A DNA stretch of 64,000 bases from Streptomyces sp. A3M-1-3 (GTDB lineage Bacteria; Actinomycetota; Actinomycetes; Streptomycetales; Streptomycetaceae): the NCBI RefSeq assembly GCF_024213665.1, contig NZ_JANAVP010000014.1:62001-126000 (forward strand), written 5' to 3'. Numbering within the stretch: the stretch's first letter is position 1; every line of letters begins with the position of its first letter. Below, piece after piece: positions 40,859 through 48,222 of this stretch. Below the pieces are notes generated by a model. It did no database searches. It was given only the letters and a program-made list of their open reading frames with translations, and was not told the DNA's origin. The position numbers and the translations under genes were made by a program.

Positions 40859-41527
40859 GTGCTCCTGCTCGCTGTTGATACCGCCACGCCCGCCGTCACC
40901 GTCGCCCTCCACGACGGCGACTCCGTTGTCGCCGAGACCAGTCAGATCGACGCCCGCCGGCACGGGGAGCTGCTGCTGCCCGCCGTGGACCGGGTGCTCG
41001 CCGAGGCGGGGCTGAAACTCGACGCGGTGACGGGCGTCGTCGTCGGCGTCGGCCCGGGCCCGTACACCGGGCTGCGCGTCGGACTGGTGACCGCCACGAC
41101 GTTCGGTTCGGTGCTCGGTGTGCCGGTGCACGGGCTGTGCACGCTGGACGGCCTCGCGTACGCGTCCGGTATCGACGGCCCGTTCGTGGTGGCGACGGAC
41201 GCGCGGCGCAAGGAGGTCTACTGGGCGCGGTACGACGACGCCCGTACGCGCGCGTCGGAGCCGTCCGTCGACCGGCCCGCGGACATCGCGGCGGATGTCG
41301 CCGGGCTTCCGGCGGTGGGCGCCGGCGCCCTGCTGTACCCGGAGGTCTTCCCGGACGCGCGCGGCCCCGAGCACCAGTCGGCGGCGGCGCTGGCGGCGCT
41401 GGCCGCCGAGAAGCTGGCGGCGGGGGTGTCGGTGGCGGGCGCCGCGTTCCTGGCGCCGCTGCCGATGTATCTGCGCCGGCCGGACGCGCAGGTGCCCAAG
41501 AACTACAAGGTGGTTACGCCGAAGTGA
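40859..41527 (+). CDS. tsaB: tRNA t6A biosynthesis protein TsaB
   Basis: A 222-residue ASKHA-fold protein: LLLAVDTATPAVTVALHDGD at the N-terminus and GVVVGVGPGPYTGLRVGL (~residues 61-78). TsaB is an inactive paralogue that scaffolds TsaD in t6A synthesis. It is coupled to rimI by a GTGA overlap. Confidence 0.94.
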   Translation: MLLLAVDTATPAVTVALHDGDSVVAETSQIDARRHGELLLPAVDRVLAEAGLKLDAVTGVVVGVGPGPYTGLRVGLVTATTFGSVLGVPVHGLCTLDGLAYASGIDGPFVVATDARRKEVYWARYDDARTRASEPSVDRPADIAADVAGLPAVGAGALLYPEVFPDARGPEHQSAAALAALAAEKLAAGVSVAGAAFLAPLPMYLRRPDAQVPKNYKVVTPK

Positions 41528-42084
41528 GCGCCGCCGCTGCCGCTGCCGCCGAGCTGCGCGAGATGCGCTGGTGGGACATCGAGCCGGTGCTGGAACTCGA
41601 ACGCGAGCTGTTCCCGGAGGACGCCTGGTCGGCCGGGATGTTCTGGTCCGAGCTCGCCCACTCGCGGGGCCCGCAGGCCACCCGCCACTATGCGGTGGCG
41701 GAGGACGCTGCCGGCCGGCTGGTCGGATACGCGGGGCTGGCCGCCGCCGGGGGACTCGGCGACGTACAGACGATCGCCGCCGCCCGCGACCAGTGGGGCA
41801 CCGGGCTCGGGGCCCGGCTGCTCACCGACCTGCTGCGGTACGCCACCGCTTTCGAGTGCTCCGAGGTGCTGCTCGAAGTGCGGGTGGACAACACGCGTGC
41901 GCAGCGGCTCTACGAGCGCTTCGGCTTCGAGCCGATCGGCTTTCGGCGCGGCTACTACCAGCCGGGCAATGTGGACGCCCTCGTGATGCGGCTGACCGAC
42001 CCGTCGTCCGTACCGGCATCCGAACCCGTATCCGAGTCCGTATCCGTACAAGGACCTGTACAAGGAACTGAGATCCATGGCTGA
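41524..42084 (+). CDS. rimI: Ribosomal protein S18-alanine N-acetyltransferase
   Basis: The protein has 186 residues. The GNAT fold is shown by MRWWDIEPVLELERELFPED, QTIAAARDQWGTGLGARLL (acetyl-CoA loop, ~residues 79-97) and VRVDNTRAQRLYERFGFEPI. The family acetylates the N-terminus of S18. The C-terminal ~20 residues are Ser/Val/Pro-rich and vary in the family. It overlaps tsaB by 4 bp and tsaD by 8 bp. Confidence 0.92.
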   Translation: MSAAAAAAAELREMRWWDIEPVLELERELFPEDAWSAGMFWSELAHSRGPQATRHYAVAEDAAGRLVGYAGLAAAGGLGDVQTIAAARDQWGTGLGARLLTDLLRYATAFECSEVLLEVRVDNTRAQRLYERFGFEPIGFRRGYYQPGNVDALVMRLTDPSSVPASEPVSESVSVQGPVQGTEIHG

Positions 42085-43192
42085 CGAACCTCTCGTCCTC
42101 GGCATTGAGACCTCCTGCGACGAGACCGGCGTCGGCATCGTGCGCGGCCACACCCTGCTGGCCGACGCGATCGCGTCGAGCGTCGACGAGCACGCGCGCT
42201 TCGGCGGCGTCGTGCCGGAGGTCGCCTCGCGCGCGCACCTGGAGGCGATGGTGCCGACCGTCGAGCGCGCGCTGAAGAAGGCCGGGGTCAGTGCGAAGGA
42301 CCTCGACGGCATCGCGGTCACGGCGGGCCCGGGGCTCGCGGGGGCGCTGCTGGTGGGCGTTTCGGCGGCGAAGGCGTATGCGTACGCGCTCGGCAAGCCG
42401 CTGTACGGCGTGAACCACCTGGCCTCGCACATCTGCGTCGACCAGCTGGAGCACGGGCCGCTGCCCGAGCCGACGATGGCGCTGCTGGTGTCCGGCGGCC
42501 ACTCGTCGCTGCTGCTGGCGCCCGACATCACGTCGGACGTACGGCCGCTGGGTGCGACCATCGACGACGCGGCGGGCGAGGCGTTCGACAAGATCGCGCG
42601 GGTACTGAACCTCGGCTTCCCGGGCGGCCCGGTCATCGACCGGCTCGCGAAGGAGGGCGACCCGGCGGCGATCGCGTTCCCGCGCGGGCTGACGGGTCCG
42701 CGCGACGCGGCGTACGACTTCTCCTTCTCCGGGCTGAAGACGGCGGTGGCGCGCTGGATCGAGGCCAAGCGGAACGCGGGCGAGGAGGTGCCGGTCCGCG
42801 ATGTCGCGGCGTCCTTCCAGGAGGCGGTGGTCGACGTGCTGACCCGTAAGGCGATCCGCGCGTGCAAGGACGAGGGGGTCGACCACCTGATGATCGGCGG
42901 GGGCGTGGCGGCCAACTCGCGGCTGCGGTCGCTGGCAGAGGAGCGGTGCGCCGACGCGGGGATCATTCTGCGGGTGCCGCGACCCAAGCTGTGTACGGAC
43001 AACGGGGCGATGGTCGCGGCGCTGGGCGCGGAGATGGTGGCCCGGGGGCGGGGGCCTTCCGACTGGGACCTGTCGGCGGACTCGTCGCTGCCGGTGACGG
43101 AGCCGCACGTACCGGGGGCCGGGGCCGGTGGCGGTGGCGGGCATTCGCATGACCATGTGCACGAGCTGAGCAAGGACAACCTCTACTCATGA
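42077..43192 (+). CDS. tsaD: tRNA t6A transferase TsaD
   Basis: The protein has 371 residues. TsaD transfers threonylcarbamoyl to A37 of tRNA. Visible motifs: IETSCDETGVGIV, metal-binding NHLASHICVD (~His113 and His117), LVSGGHSSLLL, GLKTAVARW and LCTDNGAMVAALG. The C-terminus ends in a Gly-rich, His-containing tail (GHSHDHVHE) that could bind metal. It is the third gene of tsaB-rimI-tsaD, and the next small gene overlaps its stop. Confidence 0.96.
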   Translation: MADEPLVLGIETSCDETGVGIVRGHTLLADAIASSVDEHARFGGVVPEVASRAHLEAMVPTVERALKKAGVSAKDLDGIAVTAGPGLAGALLVGVSAAKAYAYALGKPLYGVNHLASHICVDQLEHGPLPEPTMALLVSGGHSSLLLAPDITSDVRPLGATIDDAAGEAFDKIARVLNLGFPGGPVIDRLAKEGDPAAIAFPRGLTGPRDAAYDFSFSGLKTAVARWIEAKRNAGEEVPVRDVAASFQEAVVDVLTRKAIRACKDEGVDHLMIGGGVAANSRLRSLAEERCADAGIILRVPRPKLCTDNGAMVAALGAEMVARGRGPSDWDLSADSSLPVTEPHVPGAGAGGGGGHSHDHVHELSKDNLYS

Positions 43193-43455
43193 CGACCGTC
43201 GCGCTGATGTGGGAGGCCCGCGCTGTCGAGGGCCGGGGCCCGGAGCTGCTGGAGTGGGCCCGCGCCCAGGCGGACCAGCTCGCCCGCGAGCCGGAGCGCC
43301 GCGAGCTCTTCCGCGCGCAGCAGGACCGGGTCCTGGTGATCACCTGGTGGCAGGCGAACCTCACCGACGAACTCCCGGAACTACCGGAGCCGGAGGCGGA
43401 GTTGATCGCGCGCCCGGTACACAGGTGGCGTTTCGAGTCGGCTGGTACGGACTGA
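43189..43455 (+). CDS. Small conserved protein coupled to tsaD, function unknown
   Basis: An 88-residue protein with ATGA overlap to tsaD. It begins MTTVALMWEARAVEGRGPEL, has a charged helix (ADQLAREPERRELFRAQQD) and a Trp pair in VITWWQANL. The size and pattern recall dimeric alpha-beta barrel monooxygenase-like proteins, but no signature is clear. The coupling suggests co-expression with the t6A genes. Confidence 0.65.
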   Translation: MTTVALMWEARAVEGRGPELLEWARAQADQLAREPERRELFRAQQDRVLVITWWQANLTDELPELPEPEAELIARPVHRWRFESAGTD

Positions 43456-43570
43456 CGGCCGTCCGCGCGGTCAAGGGGACAGTAGTCCGCCGCTCGTTCG
43501 GATGGCCGGGTGGGCGTTCGGTCTGAGTAGGCTGGGCGGACGGCTCAGAATCCCGTACATGGGAGACCGT

Positions 43571-43750
43571 ATGACCGCCGGTGCCTCCGAGCAGCCTCTG
43601 ATTCCGCAGCCCGCGGCGACCGTCACCGCGTTGCGGCAGGCTGTCGCGCGCAGATCGCCCCCGCAGCCCTGCCGGCTTCAACAGGGAGCTGGATCAAGCT
43701 GCCGGGGTGAGGCTTGCCCGGGAGCGTGAGTTGACCGTTTGGGGCCGCCC
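43571..43750 (+). pseudogene. Degraded DUF6247-like gene with two frameshifts
   Basis: From ATG 43571 the frame reads MTAGASEQPLIPQPAATVTA then LRQAVAR. The following DNA encodes IAPAALP in a second frame and FNRELDQAA, then RLARERELTVWG in a third. Put together this matches the pattern I recall for DUF6247 proteins (ALRxAVARIAPAALPxFNREL). A TAGGCT element lies upstream at 43528-43533. Two frameshifts and no proper end make it a pseudogene. Confidence 0.6.
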
Positions 43751-43826
43751 GCCTGCGGGAGTGTGGGCCGGGAGCGGGAAAGCTGTTGGACGGCCCCAGG
43801 GGTACGGCCCGCGGCCCGGCGGTCTG

Positions 43827-44183
43827 TCAGCGGAGGCTCGCCGCCCGTTCGATGAGGGCGACAACGGCGCGGGGGTCGTCGACCTCGATGACGAGGCGGG
43901 TGTAGCGCTCATCGGCAAGCTCGATGACGACAGCCGCGTCGGGGTTCTTCACGTCCCAGAAGATGCGCTCGCCTTCGTGATACCAGGTGCCCGCGGTGAT
44001 GACGCCGGGGAGGTGGGTGCCGGGGGCTCGGACACCCTTGCGGTCGCGGATGATGCCGGGATCACGCGTGGCACCCCGGACGTTGGCGAGGGGGATATCG
44101 AGGCGGCTCCTGAGTGCCCACAGCTTGTCGAGGCCTTCGATCTCGACGGCGAGGGTGTCGTTCTCGATGGTGACGCGGGCCAT
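43827..44183 (-). CDS. Small PH-like protein, function unknown
   Basis: A 118-residue protein beginning MARVTIENDTLAVEIEGLDK. The alternating strands, an LRSRLDIPLANVRGATRDPG segment and a C-terminal helix (DPRAVVALIERAAS) recall a small bacterial PH-like domain, which is an inference. It follows the TetR gene by 1 bp, with GGAGAA inside the end of that gene, so they form a two-gene operon. Confidence 0.7.
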   Translation of the reverse strand: MARVTIENDTLAVEIEGLDKLWALRSRLDIPLANVRGATRDPGIIRDRKGVRAPGTHLPGVITAGTWYHEGERIFWDVKNPDAAVVIELADERYTRLVIEVDDPRAVVALIERAASLR

Positions 44184-44184
44184 G

Positions 44185-44775
44185 TCATTCTCCTGACGGG
44201 TGGTTGGCGGGCAGTGGAGAGATCCGGGTCGCGAGGGCGAGCACCGGCCGGGCGCTGGTGGGCGTGCCCGGCAGGAGGGCCGAGGCGGCGCGGGAGCGCA
44301 GGCGCACGCCCAGGACGGTCGCGCTGAGCGCGGTGGCGAGGTCCGGTCCTGTATCGGGAGTCTCGCCCGATACGGCCAGAACCTCTGCGATGGCTCGGTC
44401 CAGGGCCTCGAACGCTTCCGCCGCCAGTGCGGCGACCTCTGGATCGTGCGGTGCCCGCTCAACTGCTGCCAGTAGCAGCAGTCCGGCCCCCGGGCCGCTG
44501 TCGTAGGCCGCGCTCGCCGAGGCGAGCGCCTGGCACAGGTTCGCAGACGCCGCGACCGCCGCAGCGACGGGCAGTACCTGCTGGTCGATGTGGCGGCGCA
44601 GCGCGGTGAGGTAAAGCCCCCGCTTGCTGCCGAACACCTTGTAGAGGCTGCCCCGGTGGACGCCGAGTCCTGTGACGAGGTCGTCGACCGAGGTGCCCTC
44701 GTAGCCGTGGGCTGCGAAGAGTTCGGCCGCTGCCGCGATGGCCTGGTCTTCGTCGAAGGCGCGTGGTCTTCCCAT
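44185..44775 (-). CDS. TetR-family transcriptional regulator
   Basis: The protein has 196 residues. The N-terminal HTH is typical: RAFDEDQAIAAAAELFAAHG, then VDDLVTGLGVHRGSLYKVFG (~residues 32-51). The C-terminal ligand domain is variable. It is the first gene of a pair with the PH-like protein, whose ATG follows its stop, so the regulator probably controls that pair. ATG 44775 is preferred over an upstream TTG. Confidence 0.9.
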   Translation of the reverse strand: MGRPRAFDEDQAIAAAAELFAAHGYEGTSVDDLVTGLGVHRGSLYKVFGSKRGLYLTALRRHIDQQVLPVAAAVAASANLCQALASASAAYDSGPGAGLLLLAAVERAPHDPEVAALAAEAFEALDRAIAEVLAVSGETPDTGPDLATALSATVLGVRLRSRAASALLPGTPTSARPVLALATRISPLPANHPSGE

Positions 44776-44811
44776 GCCCAAGACGGTAAAGGTTTAAGAA
44801 TGATCAGTCAA

Positions 44812-44823
44812 GAACGATCGTTC
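44812..44823. promoter_or_regulatory. 12-bp perfect palindrome, candidate TetR operator
   Basis: GAACGATCGTTC lies 37-48 bp upstream of the TetR ATG in an AT-richer stretch containing TTAAGAATGATCAGTC. Its position fits an autoregulatory site. Confidence 0.5.
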
Positions 44824-44894
44824 CGAAACTTGACTCCTGGCCCGTACGTGAATCTGAGACTCCTGAGACACGGCCTCTCGCTGTCGACACTGGT

Positions 44895-45020
44895 TCAGAT
44901 GCACCCTCGCCCCGGGTTTGCGTACCAGGCCCGCCACGGGCGGTGGATCACCGGTTCGGCGTCCGGCTCGCGGTCCGGCTCCAGCGTCCAGTGCAGGGTT
45001 CGGATGGTCGTGGGCGTCAT
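44895..45020 (-). pseudogene. Internally deleted remnant of a small DUF7848-like protein
   Basis: The 41-residue ORF starts MTPTTIRTLHWTLEPDREPD and ends with RPWRAWYANPGRGCI. In the family as I recall it, an N-terminus of this type and an RPWRAW end flank a ~40-residue segment with Cys pairs, which is missing here. Its start overlaps the stop of the frameshifted upstream gene. It is called a remnant, although a short functional protein cannot be excluded. Confidence 0.45.
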
Positions 45021-45230
45021 GGCAGCCTCCGTCGGCGGCTCATCTCGCTGATGCGGGCGCGGAGTTCGTCCCGGTCGGCCGCCGGCCGCAGCTGCGGCGG
45101 ACAGTCCCATTCCACGCCGCCACCGGGCGGGCGCAGTTGGACCACCCTTCCGATGCGGTCCATCACGTGCCCGACCCGGTCGGTACGTGTCGACGACCAG
45201 GGCCCCGGTCGGGGGAGTTTCGTCCTTCAT
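45017..45230 (-). pseudogene. Frameshifted small Streptomyces protein
   Basis: From ATG 45230 the protein starts MKDETPPTGALVVDTY. One extra base near 45186 breaks the frame. Removing it restores DRVGHVMDRIGRVVQLRPPG then GGVEWDCPPQLRPA and an Arg-rich end, a pattern common to small proteins near DUF397/DUF5753 genes in Streptomyces. The restored frame ends at the TGA that overlaps the next ATG. A sequencing error would give the same picture. Confidence 0.6.
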
Positions 45231-45313
45231 GGCATCCGGCCTGCTGGGGCGGGCATAGCCTGCTCAGTGACGATGCGCGTACACAGAGTGCTGTACACGG
45301 GGGAGGGGGTCCC

Positions 45314-46129
45314 ATGACGGACCAGGGTGCCCGGACGCCGACTGCCTGGCGGTACTGCGGCAACCAGATCAAGCTGTGGCGTACGGCTGCCGGGCTGAAC
45401 CGCCGGCAGCTGGCCGAGGCCGCCGGGTACGCGGAGGACACGGTCCGCTCGATGGAGTGCGGGCGGAGACGTCCGACGCCGCAGGTGCTGCGCGTCGCGG
45501 ACGAGCTGTTCGGGGCGGAGGGGAAGCTGCTGGCGGCGACGAACTTCCTGGAACCGGAGAAGTTCCCGCCGCGTACGCAGGAGTTCATGGAACGCGAGGC
45601 GGATGCGATCGCTCTTCACTCGTATCAGACGCTGCTGATTCCGGGGCTGTTGCAGACCGAGGGCTATGCGCGGGCGCTGCTCAACGCCCACTATCCGCCG
45701 CTCGACGACGAGACCATTGAACAGCGGGTAGCGGCCCGAATGGAGCGCCAGGAACTGCTGATCCGCAAGCCCACCGCGTACTTCGGCTTCGTCGTCGAGG
45801 AGGCGGTGCTGCGCCGCCCGGTGGGCGGGCCCGGCGTGATGAAAACGCAGATGCACCGGCTGCTGGAGGTGGGCGAGTTGCGCAATGTCTCGGTACAGGT
45901 GCTGGCAAACGACCGGGGCGCGCATGCCGGGATGAACGGCCCGCTGGTGCTGTTGGAGAACGTCGACCATGAGCGCTTCGCGTACGAGGAGGGGCAGACG
46001 ACGAGCGCGCTGCACTCCGACCCGGGAGTAGTCAACTTGCTGACTCAGCGCCATGGAATGATCCGGATGCAGGCCCTCGACACTGAAGAGTCGGCGCGGT
46101 TCATCGAAGGGGTGGCGGCGGAATGGTGA
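45314..46129 (+). CDS. WhiJ-like transcriptional regulator (HTH + DUF5753)
   Basis: The protein has 271 residues. HTH at about residues 16-65: GNQIKLWRTAAGLNRRQLAE, AEDTVRSMECGRRRP. DUF5753 follows with SYQTLLIPGLLQTEGYARAL, AYFGFVVEEAVLRRPVGGPG and LLEVGELRNVSVQVLANDRG. It is the closest paralogue of the truncated gene at the left edge. ATG 45314 follows GGGAGGGGG. Its stop overlaps the DUF397 start region. It is divergent from the frameshifted small gene. Confidence 0.92.
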   Translation: MTDQGARTPTAWRYCGNQIKLWRTAAGLNRRQLAEAAGYAEDTVRSMECGRRRPTPQVLRVADELFGAEGKLLAATNFLEPEKFPPRTQEFMEREADAIALHSYQTLLIPGLLQTEGYARALLNAHYPPLDDETIEQRVAARMERQELLIRKPTAYFGFVVEEAVLRRPVGGPGVMKTQMHRLLEVGELRNVSVQVLANDRGAHAGMNGPLVLLENVDHERFAYEEGQTTSALHSDPGVVNLLTQRHGMIRMQALDTEESARFIEGVAAEW

Positions 46130-46302
46130 GCAGCGGACTGAAGTGGTTCAAGTCCAGCTACAGCGGCACCGAGGGTGGTGACTGCGTCGAGGTCGCCGCC
46201 TGTCCCGGCACCGTTCATGTCCGGGACTCGAAGCTCAACTCCGGTCCCGAGCTGGCCGTTCCGGTCGGCGCCTGGGCGGAGTTCGTCGCGTACATCGCTT
46301 GA
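46123..46302 (+). CDS. DUF397 domain protein
   Basis: A 59-residue protein. It reads MVSSGLKWFKSSYSGTEGGD, CVEVAACPGTVHVRDSK and VGAWAEFVAYIA, a standard DUF397. ATG 46123 overlaps the end of the WhiJ-like gene, and GTG 46126 is an alternative. It completes the third DUF5753/DUF397 pair in the window and closely resembles the DUF397 protein at 361-546. Confidence 0.9.
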   Translation: MVSSGLKWFKSSYSGTEGGDCVEVAACPGTVHVRDSKLNSGPELAVPVGAWAEFVAYIA

Positions 46303-46991
46303 GCTTCGGGCGTCGAGACACGCCCCCTTTTCCAAGGAATGGGTGGTGGGTCCTGACCCGCCCGCCCCAACCCGCCCGCGCGGACATCTCTGTGAAGACC
46401 CTGGCCCAGGAGCTGGCCGACTACGGCCCGTGCGCCGTGCGGACCGCGCTCAACAACCTCTCCGCCGCCGGGCATCTGCGCCGTATCCGGGAACGCAAGG
46501 ACCAGGACGGCGGCATCCGTTGGGTGTTCCGGTCGTTCTTCTCCCGTACCGCACGGGACAACGACTGGTGGGCCGCCTTCCTGGCCGGTGACGTACCGCA
46601 GGAGCGGCAGCCCGCGAGGCCCGCTCGCCCGCGGTCGTACGCCGTGCTGGCCAAGGTCGGCCGTACCGATCCGCGGATGACGCTGTCGGCGGCCGACTGC
46701 GCCGCGGAACTGACGGCCGGGCTGCCACCGGTCGTCCACTGCGCGCGAGCCCTCGCCCGCACCCGGCTGATCGACAAGCTCCCGCCCGAGCTGGAACCGG
46801 TGGTCCCGACGGCTCCGGCCGCCGTACCGCTGCGGCTGATGGAGTGCACCAACTGCGGTATCCCGGGCCGTCCGGAGGCCCTGCCGGGCGGCCAGTGCGC
46901 CGGATGCCGTGACATTTGTTCGCGCCCGGCGGCGCTCACCCGGAACGAGCGGGAGCGCACGCTGCTGCTGAAGCGCGCCGCGCAGCTCTAA
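46299..46991 (+). pseudogene. 5'-damaged winged-helix protein gene
   Basis: The frame is open for 230 codons but only a TTG begins it, overlapping the DUF397 stop, and the first ~28 residues look random. From about residue 29 (ADISVKTLAQELADYGPCAV, then RTALNNLSAAGHLRRIRERK) it resembles the winged-helix part of Streptomyces helix-turn-helix proteins. FRSFFSRTARDNDWWAAFLA and LMECTNCGIPGRPEALPGGQ also match the recalled family, but a segment of ~20 residues seems missing around CAAELTAGLPP. An in-frame GTG at 46392 could start a shorter protein. Confidence 0.5.
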
Positions 46992-47009
46992 CGCCTTCGG
47001 GAATACGGG

Positions 47010-47053
47010 GCTTCGGCCGGCAGAGTGAATAATCCCTGCCGCTCCGCCGAAGC
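47010..47053 (+). terminator. Imperfect hairpin before the GH5 gene
   Basis: GCTTCGGC...GGCAG (47010-47022) pairs with CTGCC...GCCGAAGC (47036-47053) around a 12-nt AT-rich loop, 18 bp after the stop of the winged-helix frame. It is a probable terminator for the preceding gene group. Confidence 0.5.
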
Positions 47054-47140
47054 GAATTGACGCTGCGGCATCGCGGTGCTCCGATTACGTCGCATTCCCG
47101 CAGTCGCCATCTCACCCGAATGTCCGAATGGAGGCGTGGA

Positions 47141-48178
47141 GTGCGCTCGCTCACTTCCGTTCACTTCTGGTTTCTGCGCGTCACCCTCGTCATGGCTACG
47201 GTACTCGGCCTCTTCGCCGTGAATACGGCGAGGGGCGAGGCAATCGGCGCGGCGGCCGGGGCCAGAACTCCGGTCGGGACGTACGGCAAGGTCCGTGTCT
47301 GCGGCACCCAGCTGTGCAGCGCGGCCGGCAAGCCCGTTCAGCTCAGGGGTATGAGCACGCACGGTACGCAGTGGTATCCCCATTGCCTGGTGAACCGCGC
47401 CATGGATGCGTTCGCCTACGACTGGAAGGCGAGTGTCCTGCGGATCTCCACGTACGCGCGTGAGGGCGGGTATGAGAAGAATCCGAAGAAGTTCACCGAC
47501 CTGGCGAGCCAATTGGTCGACCGGGCGAGCGCCCGGGGCATGTACGTCATCGTGGACTGGCACACACTCAATCCGGGCGACCCGAACGCTGACATCGCCA
47601 ACGCGAAGGCGTTCTTCAAGGAGATCGCCAAGCGGCACAAGCGCAAGTCCAATGTGCTCTACGAGATCGCCAATGAGCCCAACCACGTGAACTGGTCGAC
47701 GATCAAGAGCTACGCCGAGAAGGTCATTCCGGTGATCCGCGCCCTGGACCGCGACAGCGTGATCCTCGTGCCCACCCCCGGCTGGTCCACGCTCGGCCTC
47801 GCCGACGGTTCCAACGAGCAGGCCATCGTCGACGACCCCGTACGCGCCACCAACATCATGTACACGTTCCACTTCTACGCCCCGAAGGCCGGGGAGCCGT
47901 TCCTGAAGGCCCTCGACCGCGCCTCGTCCAGGCTCCCCGTGTTCGTCACGGAGTGGGGCACCACGTCCTGGACGGGCTACGGCAACGACTTCCCCATGTC
48001 ACAGCGGTACACCGACCTGATGAAGAAAAAGAAGATCGGCTGGACCAACTGGAGCATCTCCGACAACGCGCGTGAATTCTCGGTCTTCAACAAAGGTGTC
48101 TGCAGCGGTCGCACATTCGCCGGAACCCGCGTCCTCAAGCCCGCCGGTGCCTGGGTCAGGAACCAGATCAGAGGCTGA
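47141..48178 (+). CDS. Secreted GH5-family endoglucanase-like hydrolase
   Basis: The protein has 345 residues. An N-terminal signal or anchor (VTLVMATVLGLFAVNTARG) is followed by a beta/alpha barrel. VQLRGMSTHGTQWYP, VLRISTYAREGGYEKNP and YVIVDWHTLNPGDPN are GH5 motifs. The acid/base Glu is in YEIANEPN (~E179) and the nucleophile in PVFVTEWGTTS (~E270). GH5 enzymes of this type cut beta-1,4-glucans. GTG 47141 with GGAGG upstream is preferred over ATG 47120. The next gene starts 44 bp downstream. Confidence 0.9.
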   Translation: MRSLTSVHFWFLRVTLVMATVLGLFAVNTARGEAIGAAAGARTPVGTYGKVRVCGTQLCSAAGKPVQLRGMSTHGTQWYPHCLVNRAMDAFAYDWKASVLRISTYAREGGYEKNPKKFTDLASQLVDRASARGMYVIVDWHTLNPGDPNADIANAKAFFKEIAKRHKRKSNVLYEIANEPNHVNWSTIKSYAEKVIPVIRALDRDSVILVPTPGWSTLGLADGSNEQAIVDDPVRATNIMYTFHFYAPKAGEPFLKALDRASSRLPVFVTEWGTTSWTGYGNDFPMSQRYTDLMKKKKIGWTNWSISDNAREFSVFNKGVCSGRTFAGTRVLKPAGAWVRNQIRG

Positions 48179-48222
48179 GCGAGCGCCGCGTCGCTCATTT
48201 CCGCCCTACAGGAGGTTGTGCA

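Noticed and set aside
43502..43729. 75-codon open frame from 43502 as a real gene
   Set aside because: It fuses upstream non-coding sequence to a frameshifted DUF6247-like relic.
46299..46991. Intact helix-turn-helix gene starting at TTG 46299
   Set aside because: The start overlaps the DUF397 stop, the first ~28 residues look non-coding and an internal segment appears missing; called a damaged gene instead.
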